From assembly GCF_029537485.1 (NCBI RefSeq), contig NZ_JARPUS010000016.1, positions 1 to 64,000 of the forward strand: a stretch of DNA of 64,000 bases, written 5' to 3'. Position numbers and translations under genes: made by a program. Source of the DNA: Pseudomonas sp. GOM6 (lineage in GTDB: Bacteria; Pseudomonadota; Gammaproteobacteria; Pseudomonadales; Pseudomonadaceae). The notes below the pieces were generated by a model. That model saw only the letters and a list, made by a program, of their open reading frames with translations. It did not search any database and was not told the DNA's origin. Below, piece by piece: positions 50,440 through 59,358 of this stretch. How positions within the stretch are numbered: the stretch's first letter is position 1; the number at the start of each line of letters is the position of its first letter.

Positions 50440-51140
50440 GCCAGTCCGACCTGGCCCGCTTTGCCGCGCGTATACGTGATCCCGAAGGCGTGGCGCTGCT
50501 GCCGGGCATCAACAGCGAGCGCATGCGGGTCTACGAGCAACTGTTCTTCAATAATCTGGAGGGCTTTCTGGCCAGCGGCTTTCCAGTGCTGCGCAGTCTG
50601 CTCAGTGATGAGCGCTGGCAACGCCTGGTGCGCGCCTTCCTTGGCCAATGCCGCTGTCGGACCCCTTATTTCCTGCAGATCGGCGAGGAGTTCGTCGTCT
50701 GGCTGGAGGAGGGCTTTGTCGCCGAGGCGGATGACCCGGCCTTCCTGGCGGAGTTGGCACACTACGAGCGGGTCGAACTGGCGCTGGACGTGTCGACTAA
50801 CGAACTCCCCGCCGGCGGCTGGTCACCACTGGCCTGGCCGCTGGCCTATGCCTGGCCAGTGCAGCGTTTGGGGCGCGACTACCGCCCCCTCGTGCCACCG
50901 CCTGAGCCGACCTGCCTGCTGGCCTGGCGTGACCGTGACGACAGGGTTCGCTTTCAGCAGCTGTCGGCCTTCGCCTATCACCTGGCGCTGCGTCTGCAGG
51001 CGGGTGAGCCGAGCCATGAAGCGCTACTCGACCTGGCCGAGAGCAATGGCCTGTCCGCCGACACGCACTACTTCGCCAATGCCCGGATGCTGCTGGATGA
51101 ATGGCAGCGCCAGGACATCTGGTTCCCCCCTGCAACGTGA
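50436..51140 (+). CDS. DUF2063 partner protein (HvfC/BufC type)
   Basis: 234 residues; the start overlaps the DUF692 stop (ATGA) and follows GCAGGAGG. The N-terminal half shows the DUF2063 helical domain (RMRVYEQLFFNNLEGFLASG, FPVLRSLLSDERWQRLVRAF). The C-terminal half, with WPVQRLGRDY and RFQQLSAFAYHLALRLQAG, is the beta/helical region thought to hold the leader peptide. In Hvf and Mbn systems this partner binds the precursor and the iron enzyme to form the active complex. Confidence 0.92.
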   Translation: MSQSDLARFAARIRDPEGVALLPGINSERMRVYEQLFFNNLEGFLASGFPVLRSLLSDERWQRLVRAFLGQCRCRTPYFLQIGEEFVVWLEEGFVAEADDPAFLAELAHYERVELALDVSTNELPAGGWSPLAWPLAYAWPVQRLGRDYRPLVPPPEPTCLLAWRDRDDRVRFQQLSAFAYHLALRLQAGEPSHEALLDLAESNGLSADTHYFANARMLLDEWQRQDIWFPPAT

Positions 51141-51179
51141 AGCCTCGTCATCACGGACGAAGCGACTCTGGAGATCCCC

Positions 51180-51776
51180 ATGCTGACCCTATTCAACCGT
51201 TTGCAGGACTGCCTGGATGCCACGCGCCGCGTGGACTTTATCGGCCCGCTGCTGCTGCGTCTGTACCTGGTGCCGATCTTCTGGATGGCGGGTACGCACA
51301 AGCTGGCCGACATGCCATCGACCATCGCCTGGTTCGGCAATCCGGACTGGGGGCTGGGGCTGCCGTTCCCCACAGTGCTGGCCTGGCTGGCGGCGTTGAC
51401 CGAGGCGGGCGGAGCGATTCTGCTGCTGTTCGGCCTGGCCGTGCGCTGGGTCAGTATTCCGCTGATCGTCACCATGCTGGTGGCCATCGCCGCCGTGCAC
51501 TGGCCCTATGGCTGGCAAGCGATCGCCGACCCGTCCGCGCCCTTTGCCAATGAGCGCGTGCTGGCGTCGGCGGAAAAGATCGAGCGGGCGCGGGCGATCC
51601 TCAAGGAACATGGCAATTACGACTGGCTGACCGCCAGCGGCAAGTTCGTGGTGCTGAACAATGGCATCGAGTTCGCCGTGACTTATCTGGTGATGCTGGT
51701 GAGCCTGTTCTTCACCGGGGCGGGGCGCTGGCTGAGCATCGACCATTGGCTGGCGCACTGCTGGCGCAAGCGCTGA
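51180..51776 (+). CDS. DoxX-family membrane protein (HvfD-like)
   Basis: 198 residues with about four membrane helices (LLLRLYLVPIFWMAGTHKLA, ILLLFGLAVRWVSIPLIVTM, FAVTYLVMLVSLFFTGAGRW). DoxX proteins often accompany DUF692/DUF2063 RiPP loci; their role is unproven, with quinone or redox coupling at the membrane suggested. A 39-base gap to the DUF2063 gene is consistent with one operon. It is the last gene before the Pho-controlled porin. Confidence 0.88.
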   Translation: MLTLFNRLQDCLDATRRVDFIGPLLLRLYLVPIFWMAGTHKLADMPSTIAWFGNPDWGLGLPFPTVLAWLAALTEAGGAILLLFGLAVRWVSIPLIVTMLVAIAAVHWPYGWQAIADPSAPFANERVLASAEKIERARAILKEHGNYDWLTASGKFVVLNNGIEFAVTYLVMLVSLFFTGAGRWLSIDHWLAHCWRKR

Positions 51777-51847
51777 TCCGCTGAAAGCCGCCAACCCTGC
51801 TGCGGCAGGGGCTGGCTGCTTATTTCTAATAGAAGTAAAAAGTTCCT

Positions 51848-51865
51848 TTGTAATTAAACTTTCAT
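51848..51865 (+). promoter_or_regulatory. Putative Pho box upstream of the porin gene
   Basis: TTGTAAT-TAAA-CTTTCAT gives two near copies of the CTGTCAT half-site spaced 11 bases apart, the PhoB pattern, about 100 bases before the porin start. It suggests induction on phosphate starvation, as for oprP and oprO. Confidence 0.6.
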
Positions 51866-51965
51866 GCTAAAGAAACCGGTCTGAAATAACCCCCCGCCAA
51901 GATTCCCCCCCAACACCAAGGGCCAGCGCCCAGTGTTTTCTTATGACCAATAGGGGAATCCTTCA

Positions 51966-53261
51966 ATGATCCGTAAGCACCTTGCCGGTTTCGTCGCCAG
52001 TGCTCTGGCCCTGGCCGTTTCCGCCCAGGCTTTCGCGGGTACCGTTACGACTGACGGCGCCGACCTTGTGATCAAGACCAAAGGCGGACTGGAAGTCGGT
52101 ACCACCGACAAGCAGTTCAGCTTCAAGGTCGGTGGCCGTCTGCAGGCCGACTACAGCACCTTCGACGGCTTCTACACCAAGGACGGTGATGCCGCTGATG
52201 CCGCCTACTTCCGTCGCGCTTTCCTGGAAATCGGTGGCGTGGCTTACGGTGACTGGGCTTACCAGATCAACTACGACTTCTCGCACAACGCCGGTAGCGA
52301 AGAAGATGGTTACTTCGACGAAGCCTCCATCGCCTACAACGGGTTTGCTCCGGTACAGATCAAGATGGGCCGTTTCGACCCGGAATTCGGTCTGGAAAAA
52401 GCCACCAGCTCCAAGTGGGTGACTGCCCAGGAGCGTAACGCCGCCTACGACCTGGCCAGCTGGTCCAACAGCAGCGAAAACGGCCTGGGTGTGCAGATCT
52501 CCGGCAGCGCCATGGATTCCCTGTACGGCTCCGCCGGCGTTTTCGCCAAGGACGCCAACGACGAAGATGGCGAGAGCGTCAAGCAGGTCAACCTGCGTGG
52601 CGTATTTGCCCCGCTGCACGAAGCCGGCAATGTCCTGCACTTCGGCGTGAACTACGCCCAGCGCGGCCTGGACGATACCGAAGTCGACGGTCGTATCCGC
52701 AGCCGTCTGGGCATGCGCGGTGTTTCCACCAACGGCGGCAACGATGCCGGTGACAACGGCAACCGTCTGCTGCTGGGCGGCGCTGACGCCCCTGCCGGTG
52801 CGTATGACGACGACAGCGCCTGGGCCTTCGAAGCGGCCTGGGCCATGGGTCCGTTCTCCATCCAGGGCGAATACATCAAGCGCGACCTGCAGGCTGACTC
52901 CGATGCCTTCGAAGACGTGGAAGGCGATGGCTACTACGCCCAGGTGGCCTACACCCTGACCGGCGAAGCACGTGGCTACAAGCTCGGCAAGTTCGACAGC
53001 ATCAAGCCGGCTGACAAGTCCATCGGCGCCTGGGAAGTCTTCTACCGCTACGACTCCCTGAGCGTTGAAGACAGCACCGTGGGTATCGACCCGCAAGACG
53101 ACGTCGAAGGCAAGGTGCACAACGTGGGTGTCAACTGGTACGCCAACGATGCCGTCAAGCTGAGCGGCGTGTACGTCAAGTCCACCGTCGACAACCAGGA
53201 AAACGGCAACGGTGACGACGATGGCGACGGCTTTGTGGTACGCGCCCAGTACGTCTTCTAA
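51966..53261 (+). CDS. Phosphate/polyphosphate-selective porin (OprP/OprO type)
   Basis: 431 residues with a signal peptide ([12 protein letters not shown]) and a C-terminal aromatic beta-strand RAQYVF expected of outer membrane barrels. Alternating hydrophobic strands such as [39 protein letters not shown] and [20 protein letters not shown] match OprO/OprP. The mature protein is acidic overall, and the Lys/Arg ladder of the anion channel cannot be judged without a structure. A Pho box upstream supports phosphate control. The gene follows the RiPP locus, the same order as in P. aeruginosa. Confidence 0.88.
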   Translation: MIRKHLAGFVASALALAVSAQAFAGTVTTDGADLVIKTKGGLEVGTTDKQFSFKVGGRLQADYSTFDGFYTKDGDAADAAYFRRAFLEIGGVAYGDWAYQINYDFSHNAGSEEDGYFDEASIAYNGFAPVQIKMGRFDPEFGLEKATSSKWVTAQERNAAYDLASWSNSSENGLGVQISGSAMDSLYGSAGVFAKDANDEDGESVKQVNLRGVFAPLHEAGNVLHFGVNYAQRGLDDTEVDGRIRSRLGMRGVSTNGGNDAGDNGNRLLLGGADAPAGAYDDDSAWAFEAAWAMGPFSIQGEYIKRDLQADSDAFEDVEGDGYYAQVAYTLTGEARGYKLGKFDSIKPADKSIGAWEVFYRYDSLSVEDSTVGIDPQDDVEGKVHNVGVNWYANDAVKLSGVYVKSTVDNQENGNGDDDGDGFVVRAQYVF

Positions 53262-53289
53262 TTAAAAGCACTACAGCTGCTCCTTCTTG

Positions 53290-53314
53290 GCCCCGCCTCG
53301 TGCGGGGCTTTTTT
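53290..53314 (+). terminator. Rho-independent terminator of the porin gene
   Basis: Perfect 7-bp arms GCCCCGC and GCGGGGC with a CTCGT loop, followed by six T residues. Confidence 0.92.
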
Positions 53315-53360
53315 GTTCCGCGATATAGTGCGGCCTGGTTTTTTGCTTGGAGCACCGTCG

Positions 53361-54491
53361 ATGCCCTTGCTTCAGCTGCCCTCATTGCACGAAATTGCGC
53401 CTGCCGCCTGGGATGCGCTGCTATCCAGGCAGCAGCCGTTCCTGCGCCATGCCTTTCTCAGCAGCCTGGAGGACAGCGGCAGTCTGGATGCCGGTTCGGG
53501 CTGGCAGGCGGCGCATCGCCTGTTGTGCGACGAGCAGGGCAGGGTGCTGGCGGCCTTGCCGAGCTATGTGAAGCTGCATTCCTACGGCGAATATGTGTTC
53601 GACATGGCCTGGGCCGATGCCTGCCACCGTGCCGGCATCGCCTATTACCCCAAGTTGCTCGGCGCCGTGCCCTTCAGCCCGGTGGCCGGCCCGCGTCTGC
53701 TGGGCAACGCGGCGGCCGCCGATCTGTTGCTGGCCGAGGTGGAAGCCGAACTTGAGGCGCAGGGACTGTCAGGCCTGCACATCAATTTCACCGAGGCCGC
53801 TGATGACACCGTGCTGGCCCAACGTGATGGCTGGCTGGCTCGCGACGGCTGCCAGTTCCACTGGTTCAACCGCGGCTACCGGGATTTCCAGGATTTTCTC
53901 GACGGACTCACCTCGCGCAAACGCAAGCAGCTGCGCAAGGAGCGCGAACAGGTTGCCGGGCAGGGCATCGAATTCGACTGGCGAGGCGGCGCCGAGCTGG
54001 CCGAGACGGACTGGGACTTTGTCTATGCCTGCTATGCCAATACCTATCACGTGCGCGGACGCGCACCCTATCTGACGCGGGCGTTTTTCAGCCTGCTGGC
54101 CGAACGCATGCCCGAGGCGATCCGCGTGGTCACCGCTCACTGCCAGGGGCGCCCGGTGGCGATGGCATTCAGCCTGGTCGATGAAGAGACCTTCTATGGT
54201 CGCTACTGGGGCTGCCTGGGGGATTTCGACCGTCTGCATTTCGAGACCTGCTTCTATCAGGGCATCGACTACGCCATCGCCGAGGGCCTGCAGCGTTTCG
54301 ACGCCGGCGCCCAGGGCGAGCACAAGCTTATACGTGGTTTCGAGCCGGTGCTGACGCGCTCCTGGCACTACCTGCTGCATCCGGGCTTGCGCGCGGCGGT
54401 GGCTGACTTTCTTGAGCAGGAGCGCGCGGGCGTGCAGGGCTATATGGAGGAAGCGCGCCGCCTTTTACCTTACCGTTGCGTCGAGGACTGA
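53361..54491 (+). CDS. GNAT/FemAB-like acetyltransferase (DUF482)
   Basis: 376 residues from the ATG at 53361, preceded by TTGGAGCACC. It carries AALPSYVKLHSYGEYVFDMA, then YYPKLLGAVPFSPVAGPRLL in the N-terminal half and FGR-like FYGRYWGCLGDFDRLHFETC in the C-terminal half, typical of the DUF482 peptidogalycan-biosynthesis/GNAT group. Double-GNAT proteins of this type are annotated as FemAB-like, but the substrate is unknown. Cytoplasmic, no signal peptide. It may lead a small operon with the following two genes. Confidence 0.85.
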   Translation: MPLLQLPSLHEIAPAAWDALLSRQQPFLRHAFLSSLEDSGSLDAGSGWQAAHRLLCDEQGRVLAALPSYVKLHSYGEYVFDMAWADACHRAGIAYYPKLLGAVPFSPVAGPRLLGNAAAADLLLAEVEAELEAQGLSGLHINFTEAADDTVLAQRDGWLARDGCQFHWFNRGYRDFQDFLDGLTSRKRKQLRKEREQVAGQGIEFDWRGGAELAETDWDFVYACYANTYHVRGRAPYLTRAFFSLLAERMPEAIRVVTAHCQGRPVAMAFSLVDEETFYGRYWGCLGDFDRLHFETCFYQGIDYAIAEGLQRFDAGAQGEHKLIRGFEPVLTRSWHYLLHPGLRAAVADFLEQERAGVQGYMEEARRLLPYRCVED

Positions 54492-54492
54492 G

Positions 54493-54663
54493 ATGCGCGC
54501 TGTTTATTTACCGCTGCAATCGCCTGCTCAGCTGTTCAGCCGCTGTCGCAAGCGTGCCGGCCGGTCTGACCACAGAGGCCGGGGCGCGCTGCCCAGCCGA
54601 CAGACAGGGTGTGGCGAGCTGGTCGAGTGGCAGCAGCGCCAGGCTGGGGGCCGTCTGATATGA
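54493..54663 (+). CDS. Possible small protein coupled to the next gene
   Basis: 56 residues from an ATG one base after the acetyltransferase stop, with GAGGACTGAG upstream, ending in TGA that overlaps the next ATG (ATGA). The product is basic and contains SRCRKRAGRSDHRGRGALPS. It resembles no family I know. Tight spacing argues for a real gene; the composition argues for caution. Confidence 0.3.
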   Translation: MRAVYLPLQSPAQLFSRCRKRAGRSDHRGRGALPSRQTGCGELVEWQQRQAGGRLI

Positions 54664-55166
54664 GTCGCACGTTACGGCCCAGACCCTGGAAGTGGCTGGG
54701 CATCCTGCTGTTGTGCCTGGGGTTCTGCGTGATCGCCGTGCTGATGCTGCGCGACGGGCGCGCAATGGGGTGGTTCTGCCTGACGGTTTTTGGCCTGGGC
54801 AGCCTGATTGCCGCGCTGGCGCTGCTGCCAGGCGCCAACTACCTGCGTCTGGAGAATGAAGGCTTCACCTTCAGTTCGCTGTTCCGCGCGCACTTTGTGC
54901 GCTGGGATGATGTGGACGGCTTCGGCCTGGTTCGCGTGGCGTCGAACGATATGGTCGGCTGGCGGTATCGGGAAGGGCGTCAGCCGCCGGGGCGGGGTGT
55001 GTGCCTGTCGCAGGCGCTGGCGGGATGTCATGCGGCGCTGCCGGAAAACTACGGTCTGTCCGCCGAGGAGCTGGCACGGTGCCTGGAACGGCTGCGCCTG
55101 GCTCATGCTGCTGGGGATGGCGAAGCCGCCCTGGAACTGCTGCAGTCCCAGGGCGAGCGTGCTTAG
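54660..55166 (+). CDS. Membrane protein with a PH-like domain (STM3941-like)
   Basis: 168 residues from the ATG at 54660. Two adjacent membrane helices near the N-terminus ([38 protein letters not shown]) are followed by a beta-rich region beginning [20 protein letters not shown] and [14 protein letters not shown], the hallmark of STM3941-type proteins with a PH-like domain, ending in a helix [20 protein letters not shown]. Function unknown. The stop overlaps that of the converging cyclophilin gene by four bases. Confidence 0.78.
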   Translation: MSRTLRPRPWKWLGILLLCLGFCVIAVLMLRDGRAMGWFCLTVFGLGSLIAALALLPGANYLRLENEGFTFSSLFRAHFVRWDDVDGFGLVRVASNDMVGWRYREGRQPPGRGVCLSQALAGCHAALPENYGLSAEELARCLERLRLAHAAGDGEAALELLQSQGERA

Positions 55167-55717
55167 AGCTTCTTCGCGCTGAGGATCAGCACCGGCTCGG
55201 TCGGCACGTTCTGGTGCATGCCGCGGTTGCCGGTACGCACCTTGGCGATACGGTCGACCACGTCCATGCCGCGCACCACCTTGCCGAACACGGCGTAGCC
55301 GAAGTCGCGACCGCCGTGGTTGAGGAAGTCGTTGTTCTTGTGGTTGATGAAGAACTGGCTGGTGGCCGAGTCCACCACCTGGGTGCGGGCCATGGCGATG
55401 GTGCCGCGGTCGTTGCGCAGGCCGTTGTCGGCTTCGTTCTTGATCGGCTTGAAGGTGTCCTTCTCGCGCATGTTGGCATCGAAGCCGCCGCCCTGGATCA
55501 TGAAGTTGGGGATGACCCGGTGGAACTGGGTGCCGTTGTAGAAGCCGGCGTCGACGTAGCCGAGGAAGTTCTGCACGCTGATCGGTGCCTTCTCGGCGTT
55601 CAGTTCCAGTTCGATGTCGCCGTAGCTGGTGGTCAGGACGACGCGCGGGTTGTCCGCAGCCAGCAGGCTGGTGCTCAGCAGTAGGCCGCAGGCAGCGAGA
55701 AGCAGTTGTTTCAGCAT
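55163..55717 (-). CDS. ppiA: Periplasmic cyclophilin-type peptidyl-prolyl isomerase
   Basis: 184 residues with a signal peptide ([16 protein letters not shown]). Catalytic features of the bacterial cyclophilin: [20 protein letters not shown] (active-site Arg and Gln), [16 protein letters not shown] and [16 protein letters not shown]. It speeds proline isomerisation of proteins in the periplasm, like PpiA of E. coli. It is coupled to the hydrolase gene, whose stop overlaps its start by seven bases. Confidence 0.92.
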   Translation of the reverse strand: MLKQLLLAACGLLLSTSLLAADNPRVVLTTSYGDIELELNAEKAPISVQNFLGYVDAGFYNGTQFHRVIPNFMIQGGGFDANMREKDTFKPIKNEADNGLRNDRGTIAMARTQVVDSATSQFFINHKNNDFLNHGGRDFGYAVFGKVVRGMDVVDRIAKVRTGNRGMHQNVPTEPVLILSAKKL

Positions 55718-56538
55718 GGTTGTGGGTCCTTGTTTTCGGGTTGCGGTTGGGTCTGCCTGACCTGGGCGAGGAATTCGTCCAGGGCAGCGTTGAAGCGTTG
55801 TGGCTGGTCCATCGGCGTGGCGTGACGCGAACGCTCGATCACCAGCAGGCGAGCGTTGGGCATCTCGGCCACATAGGCCTCCTTGAGGCTGACCGGGGTG
55901 TAGTCACGATCGCCGCTGATGACCAGCGTAGGACAGGTGATGCTGTGCAGACGTTCGCGCATGCCCCAGCCGATGATGGCGTCGAGGCTGGCCAGGTAGG
56001 CGCGCTTGTCGTTCTGCGGCCAGCGCTGTTCGACCTTGGCGCGCAGCTCGGCCTGCTCGGGGTGGGGGAACAGCAGGCGGGCGAGGCCCTTGGCGATGCT
56101 GTTGAGGCTGAGGACGCGCGACAGGGTCCAGCGCTTGGCCAGCATCCACCAGTCGGCGGCACTTTTGGCTTTCACCTCGGGGCTGCTGTTGACGATGGTC
56201 AGGCTGCGCAGCAGCTGCGGCTGGTCGACGCCCAGCTGGAAGCCGACCATGCCGCCCATGGAAATGCCGACCAGGTGCACCTGCTGCAGGCCCAGGTGTT
56301 CGATCAGTGCCGCTACGTCGGCGGCGAACTGGCTGATGCTGTAGCGCTCGCGCGGTTTGCCGGAGCGGCCGTGGCCGCGCAGGTCGATGGCCACGACCCG
56401 GTAGTGCCGCTGCAGATGGGGGATCTGATACTCCCAGTCCTGAATGCTCGAACCCAGGCCGTGTACCAGCAGTACGGGTTCACCCTGGCCGCGGTCTTCG
56501 TAGTGCAGCTGACAGCCGGCATGCTCGAAATAGGACAT
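55711..56538 (-). CDS. Alpha/beta hydrolase
   Basis: 275 residues from the ATG at 56538 ([20 protein letters not shown]). Oxyanion motif [16 protein letters not shown], nucleophile elbow [16 protein letters not shown] (Ser), acid in [13 protein letters not shown] and His in [10 protein letters not shown]. No signal peptide. It resembles BioH/esterase-type hydrolases; substrate not known. It lies between the cyclophilin and the LysR gene on one strand, 10 bases from the latter. Confidence 0.88.
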   Translation of the reverse strand: MSYFEHAGCQLHYEDRGQGEPVLLVHGLGSSIQDWEYQIPHLQRHYRVVAIDLRGHGRSGKPRERYSISQFAADVAALIEHLGLQQVHLVGISMGGMVGFQLGVDQPQLLRSLTIVNSSPEVKAKSAADWWMLAKRWTLSRVLSLNSIAKGLARLLFPHPEQAELRAKVEQRWPQNDKRAYLASLDAIIGWGMRERLHSITCPTLVISGDRDYTPVSLKEAYVAEMPNARLLVIERSRHATPMDQPQRFNAALDEFLAQVRQTQPQPENKDPQPC

Positions 56539-56548
56539 GGGATGTTCC

Positions 56549-57475
56549 TCAATCCGTGGACAGTGGGGCGGCGAAAGGTGTGGCCAGCGGCGCGGCATCG
56601 AAGCTCTTGATCAGCTCGACGAGGATCTGCGTGGCCGGGCCGAGTACCTTGTCCTTGTTGCTGTAGAGGCAGAAGCGTGGCTGGCGGGTGCCACCTTGCT
56701 CCATCGGCAGGGGCTTGAGCAGACCCTCCTCCAACTCGCGGGTGATCAGGTGGCGCGGCAGCCAGGCGAAGCCCAGGCCGCTGCAGACGAAGGTGCGGGC
56801 GGTGGGCAGGCTGCCGACCGTCCAGCGCTGCTCGGCGCCGAGCCAGCCGGAGTCGCGCGGCTGCACGCGACCGCTGTCGCGGATCACCACCTGCATCTGG
56901 CTTTCCAGGTCCTGAAAGGTGACCTCGCGCTGCATGCGGTGCAGGGCATGTTCCGGGTGCGCCACGGCGATGAACTCCACCTCGCTCAGTTCAATCGGCA
57001 GGTAACCGGTGATGTTCAGCGCGCTGATGGCCAGGTCGGCCGAACCTTCATGCAGCACTTCCTCGACCCCGGACAGTACCTCCTCGCGCAGGCGCACGCG
57101 GCAACCCCGGCTTTGCGGCATGAAGGCGGTCAGTGCGCGCACGATGTTGGCGGTGGGGTAGGCGGCATCCACCACCAGGCGTACTTCCGCCTCCCAGCCC
57201 TGCTCCATGTGGTGAGCCAGCTCTTCCAGCTGGGTGGCCTGCTTGACCAGTTGCCGCGAGCGGCGCAACAGCACTTCGCCGGCTTCGGTCAGCACCGCCT
57301 TGCGTCCGTCGATGCGCAGCAGCGGCGCGCCGAGCTGCTCCTGCATGCGCGCCACGGTGTAGCTCACCGACGACTGCGAGCGGTGCATGGCCTCGGCGGC
57401 CTGGGCGAAGCCGCCGTGGTCGACCACCGCCTGCAGGGTGCGCCATTGTTCCAGGGTGACACGGGGCGCTTTCAT
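56549..57475 (-). CDS. LysR-family transcriptional regulator
   Basis: 308 residues from the ATG at 57475. Winged helix at residues 3-62 (TLQAVVDHGGFAQAAEAMHR, SSVSYTVARMQEQLGAPLLR), then the effector domain. The longer frame to 57556 runs antisense into the divergent small-protein gene. It is divergent, 49 bases apart, from the exported protein at 57525 and upstream of the hydrolase gene, so either may be its target. Confidence 0.9.
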   Translation of the reverse strand: MKAPRVTLEQWRTLQAVVDHGGFAQAAEAMHRSQSSVSYTVARMQEQLGAPLLRIDGRKAVLTEAGEVLLRRSRQLVKQATQLEELAHHMEQGWEAEVRLVVDAAYPTANIVRALTAFMPQSRGCRVRLREEVLSGVEEVLHEGSADLAISALNITGYLPIELSEVEFIAVAHPEHALHRMQREVTFQDLESQMQVVIRDSGRVQPRDSGWLGAEQRWTVGSLPTARTFVCSGLGFAWLPRHLITRELEEGLLKPLPMEQGGTRQPRFCLYSNKDKVLGPATQILVELIKSFDAAPLATPFAAPLSTD

Positions 57476-57524
57476 CGCCGCTTCCTCTTCTCTACTCTGG
57501 GCACCTTCAAAAAGGAGAGTGCCA

Positions 57525-57848
57525 ATGAAAAAGACCTGCCTGGCCCTGGCCGTCACACTGCTGCCGCTGACCGCATTCGCTTATCCGAGCGAACTGGAGA
57601 AACAGCTCAATGGTGCCGAGGTATCCGCCGAAGTCCAGGAGATCGATAGCAATATCGGCGGCCTCATTCTGTACAACTACGGCCAGATGGACGCCAAGTG
57701 CAAGGCACGCTTTCGCAACGGCCCCGAGGCACCCCGTACCCGCTCGGCGGACCTGAAAGCCGGCGAGCGCAAACTGGTGACCATGAAGTTCGCCCGCAAC
57801 ATCATCAAGCTGCGGGTCGACCTGACCTGCGAACAGAATGGAGCCTAG
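57525..57848 (+). CDS. Small exported protein with two cysteines
   Basis: 107 residues from the ATG at 57525, with AAGGAGAGTGCC upstream. The signal peptide is MKKTCLALAVTLLPLTAFA. The mature part has VQEIDSNIGGLILYNYGQMD and two Cys (DAKCKARF; DLTCEQNG), probably disulfide bonded, in a small beta fold. The family appears to be a Pseudomonas periplasmic protein of unknown function. It is divergent from the LysR gene. Confidence 0.8.
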   Translation: MKKTCLALAVTLLPLTAFAYPSELEKQLNGAEVSAEVQEIDSNIGGLILYNYGQMDAKCKARFRNGPEAPRTRSADLKAGERKLVTMKFARNIIKLRVDLTCEQNGA

Positions 57849-57864
57849 GGGCGTTCATTTGATA

Positions 57865-57881
57865 AATCAACTTTGTTGATT
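57865..57881. promoter_or_regulatory. Palindrome upstream of the azoreductase gene
   Basis: AATCAA-CTTTG-TTGATT, a 17-base perfect inverted repeat about 90 bases before the azoreductase ATG, in an AT-rich region. Size and shape suit a LysR or MarR-type regulator site; the adjacent LysR gene is a candidate, though separated by one gene. Confidence 0.5.
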
Positions 57882-57971
57882 GTTTTGTGTTGTTTTTTGC
57901 GCTTTTTTATCTTCTTGTCTGACCATAATCTGCACTCCATCGAAGCCAACCACTCTGATGGAGTCAGCCAA

Positions 57972-58571
57972 ATGTCCCGCATCCTCGTTATCGAAAGCAG
58001 TGCCCGCCAGGAAGGTTCCGTTTCCCGTCAACTGACCGCCGATTTCATCGGCCAGTGGCAAGCGGCTCACCCGCAAGATGAAGTTACCGTTCGCGACCTG
58101 GCCAAGCAGCCGGTGCCGCACCTGGACGAAACCCTGCTGGCCGGCTGGATGAAGCCTGCCGAGCAGCAGAGCGAGGCCGAGAAGGCCGCCGCCGCGCGCT
58201 CCAACCAGTTGACCGATGAGCTGCTGGCTGCCGACGTACTGGTGCTGGCCGCACCGATGTACAACTTCGCCATCCCCAGCACCCTCAAGTCCTGGCTGGA
58301 CCATGTGCTGCGCGCCGGTGTGACCTTCAAGTACACCGAAACCGGCCCGCAGGGCCTGCTCACCGGCAAGCGCGCCTATGTGCTGACCGCCCGTGGCGGC
58401 ATCTACGCCGGCAGTGGCCTGGATCACCAGGAGCCCTACCTGCGTCAGGCGCTGGCCTTCATCGGGATTCACGATGTGCAGTTCATCCATGCCGAGGGCC
58501 TGAACATGGGCGCGGAGTTCTCGGAAAAGGGCCTGGCCAAGGCGCGCGAGCAACTGGCTCAGGTCGCCTGA
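57972..58571 (+). CDS. azoR: FMN-dependent NADH-azoreductase (flavodoxin fold)
   Basis: 199 residues from the ATG at 57972 (MSRILVIESSARQEGSVSRQ). The FMN-binding loop is SSARQEGSVS, the second binding segment is APMYNFAIPSTLKSWLDHVL, and a third reads LTARGGIYAG. It reduces azo dyes and quinones with NADH and FMN in a homodimer. The palindrome at 57865-57881 suggests local control. The longer frame to 57873 is AT-rich leader. Confidence 0.92.
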   Translation: MSRILVIESSARQEGSVSRQLTADFIGQWQAAHPQDEVTVRDLAKQPVPHLDETLLAGWMKPAEQQSEAEKAAAARSNQLTDELLAADVLVLAAPMYNFAIPSTLKSWLDHVLRAGVTFKYTETGPQGLLTGKRAYVLTARGGIYAGSGLDHQEPYLRQALAFIGIHDVQFIHAEGLNMGAEFSEKGLAKAREQLAQVA

Positions 58572-58661
58572 TTCAACCTCTCTCCCTGGGGCCGCTATGT
58601 GCGGCCCAACCTCCACGGCTCGCCTGGGTGCTCCTCCCGGTGGGCCGTTTTTTATGGGCGG

Positions 58662-59288
58662 CTACCCGGCGTTCAGCCCAGCCCGGCCAAGTACCCCGAG
58701 TGCCAGTAGGATCAGCAACGTCCCCGATACCCGCTCCAGCCACGGCAGCGCCCGGTTGAAGCGGCGCAGCATCCGCCGGTTGCCGATTAGCACGGCGATC
58801 AGCAGGTCCCACACCAGCACTACCGCAAACATCCACAGGCCATAGACCAGCTTCCAGCCGGCACTGGCATAGGGGCCGCTGAGCATGGCGGCGAGGCTGG
58901 CGTAGAACAGGGCGTTCTTCGGATTGAGCAGGGCCGAGAGCAGGCCCATGCCGGTGACGCGGTACCAGCTCGCGGTACTGCCGTCAGTCCCAGTCAGCGT
59001 CAGCTCGCTGCGTCCGGCGTGGCGGATGAACAGCACGCCCAGGTACAGCAGGTAGCCACAGCCGGCCAGTTGCAGGGCGAGGAACCAAGGGCTATCGGCC
59101 TTTAGTGCGCCCGTGCCGAGGAACGCCAGCAGGATGAACAGGCCATTACCCAGCGCAATGCCCAGGCAGGCGCCAGTGGCGATGCGCCAGCCATGGGCCA
59201 GAGAACAGCGGGCGATGAGAAAGAAATCGGGGCCTGGAGAGAGCAGGGCGAGGAAGTGCGCGGCGGCGATCAGGAGAAAAACGTGCAT
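58662..59288 (-). CDS. LysE/RhtB family amino acid exporter
   Basis: 208 residues, about six membrane segments. Opening MHVFLLIAAAHFLALLSPGP with the PGPD motif, and GLLSALLNPKNALFYASLAA at the centre. Converges with the azoreductase gene. It neighbours an AraC-type regulator (59359), which is encoded upstream on the same strand, so that regulator may control it. Substrate unknown. Confidence 0.9.
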   Translation of the reverse strand: MHVFLLIAAAHFLALLSPGPDFFLIARCSLAHGWRIATGACLGIALGNGLFILLAFLGTGALKADSPWFLALQLAGCGYLLYLGVLFIRHAGRSELTLTGTDGSTASWYRVTGMGLLSALLNPKNALFYASLAAMLSGPYASAGWKLVYGLWMFAVVLVWDLLIAVLIGNRRMLRRFNRALPWLERVSGTLLILLALGVLGRAGLNAG

Positions 59289-59358
59289 GGCGAGGCTTCT
59301 GGCAGGGTTTGCCGCAGTCTGCCGAGGTGCCTGTGCCGGGTATTGAAGGAAATTGCGA

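Noticed and set aside
58589..58607. Terminator after the azoreductase gene (GGGCCGC/GCGGCCC)
   Set aside because: The stem is good but no T tract follows, and another T-rich stretch lies 40 bases later without a stem; not firm enough to list.
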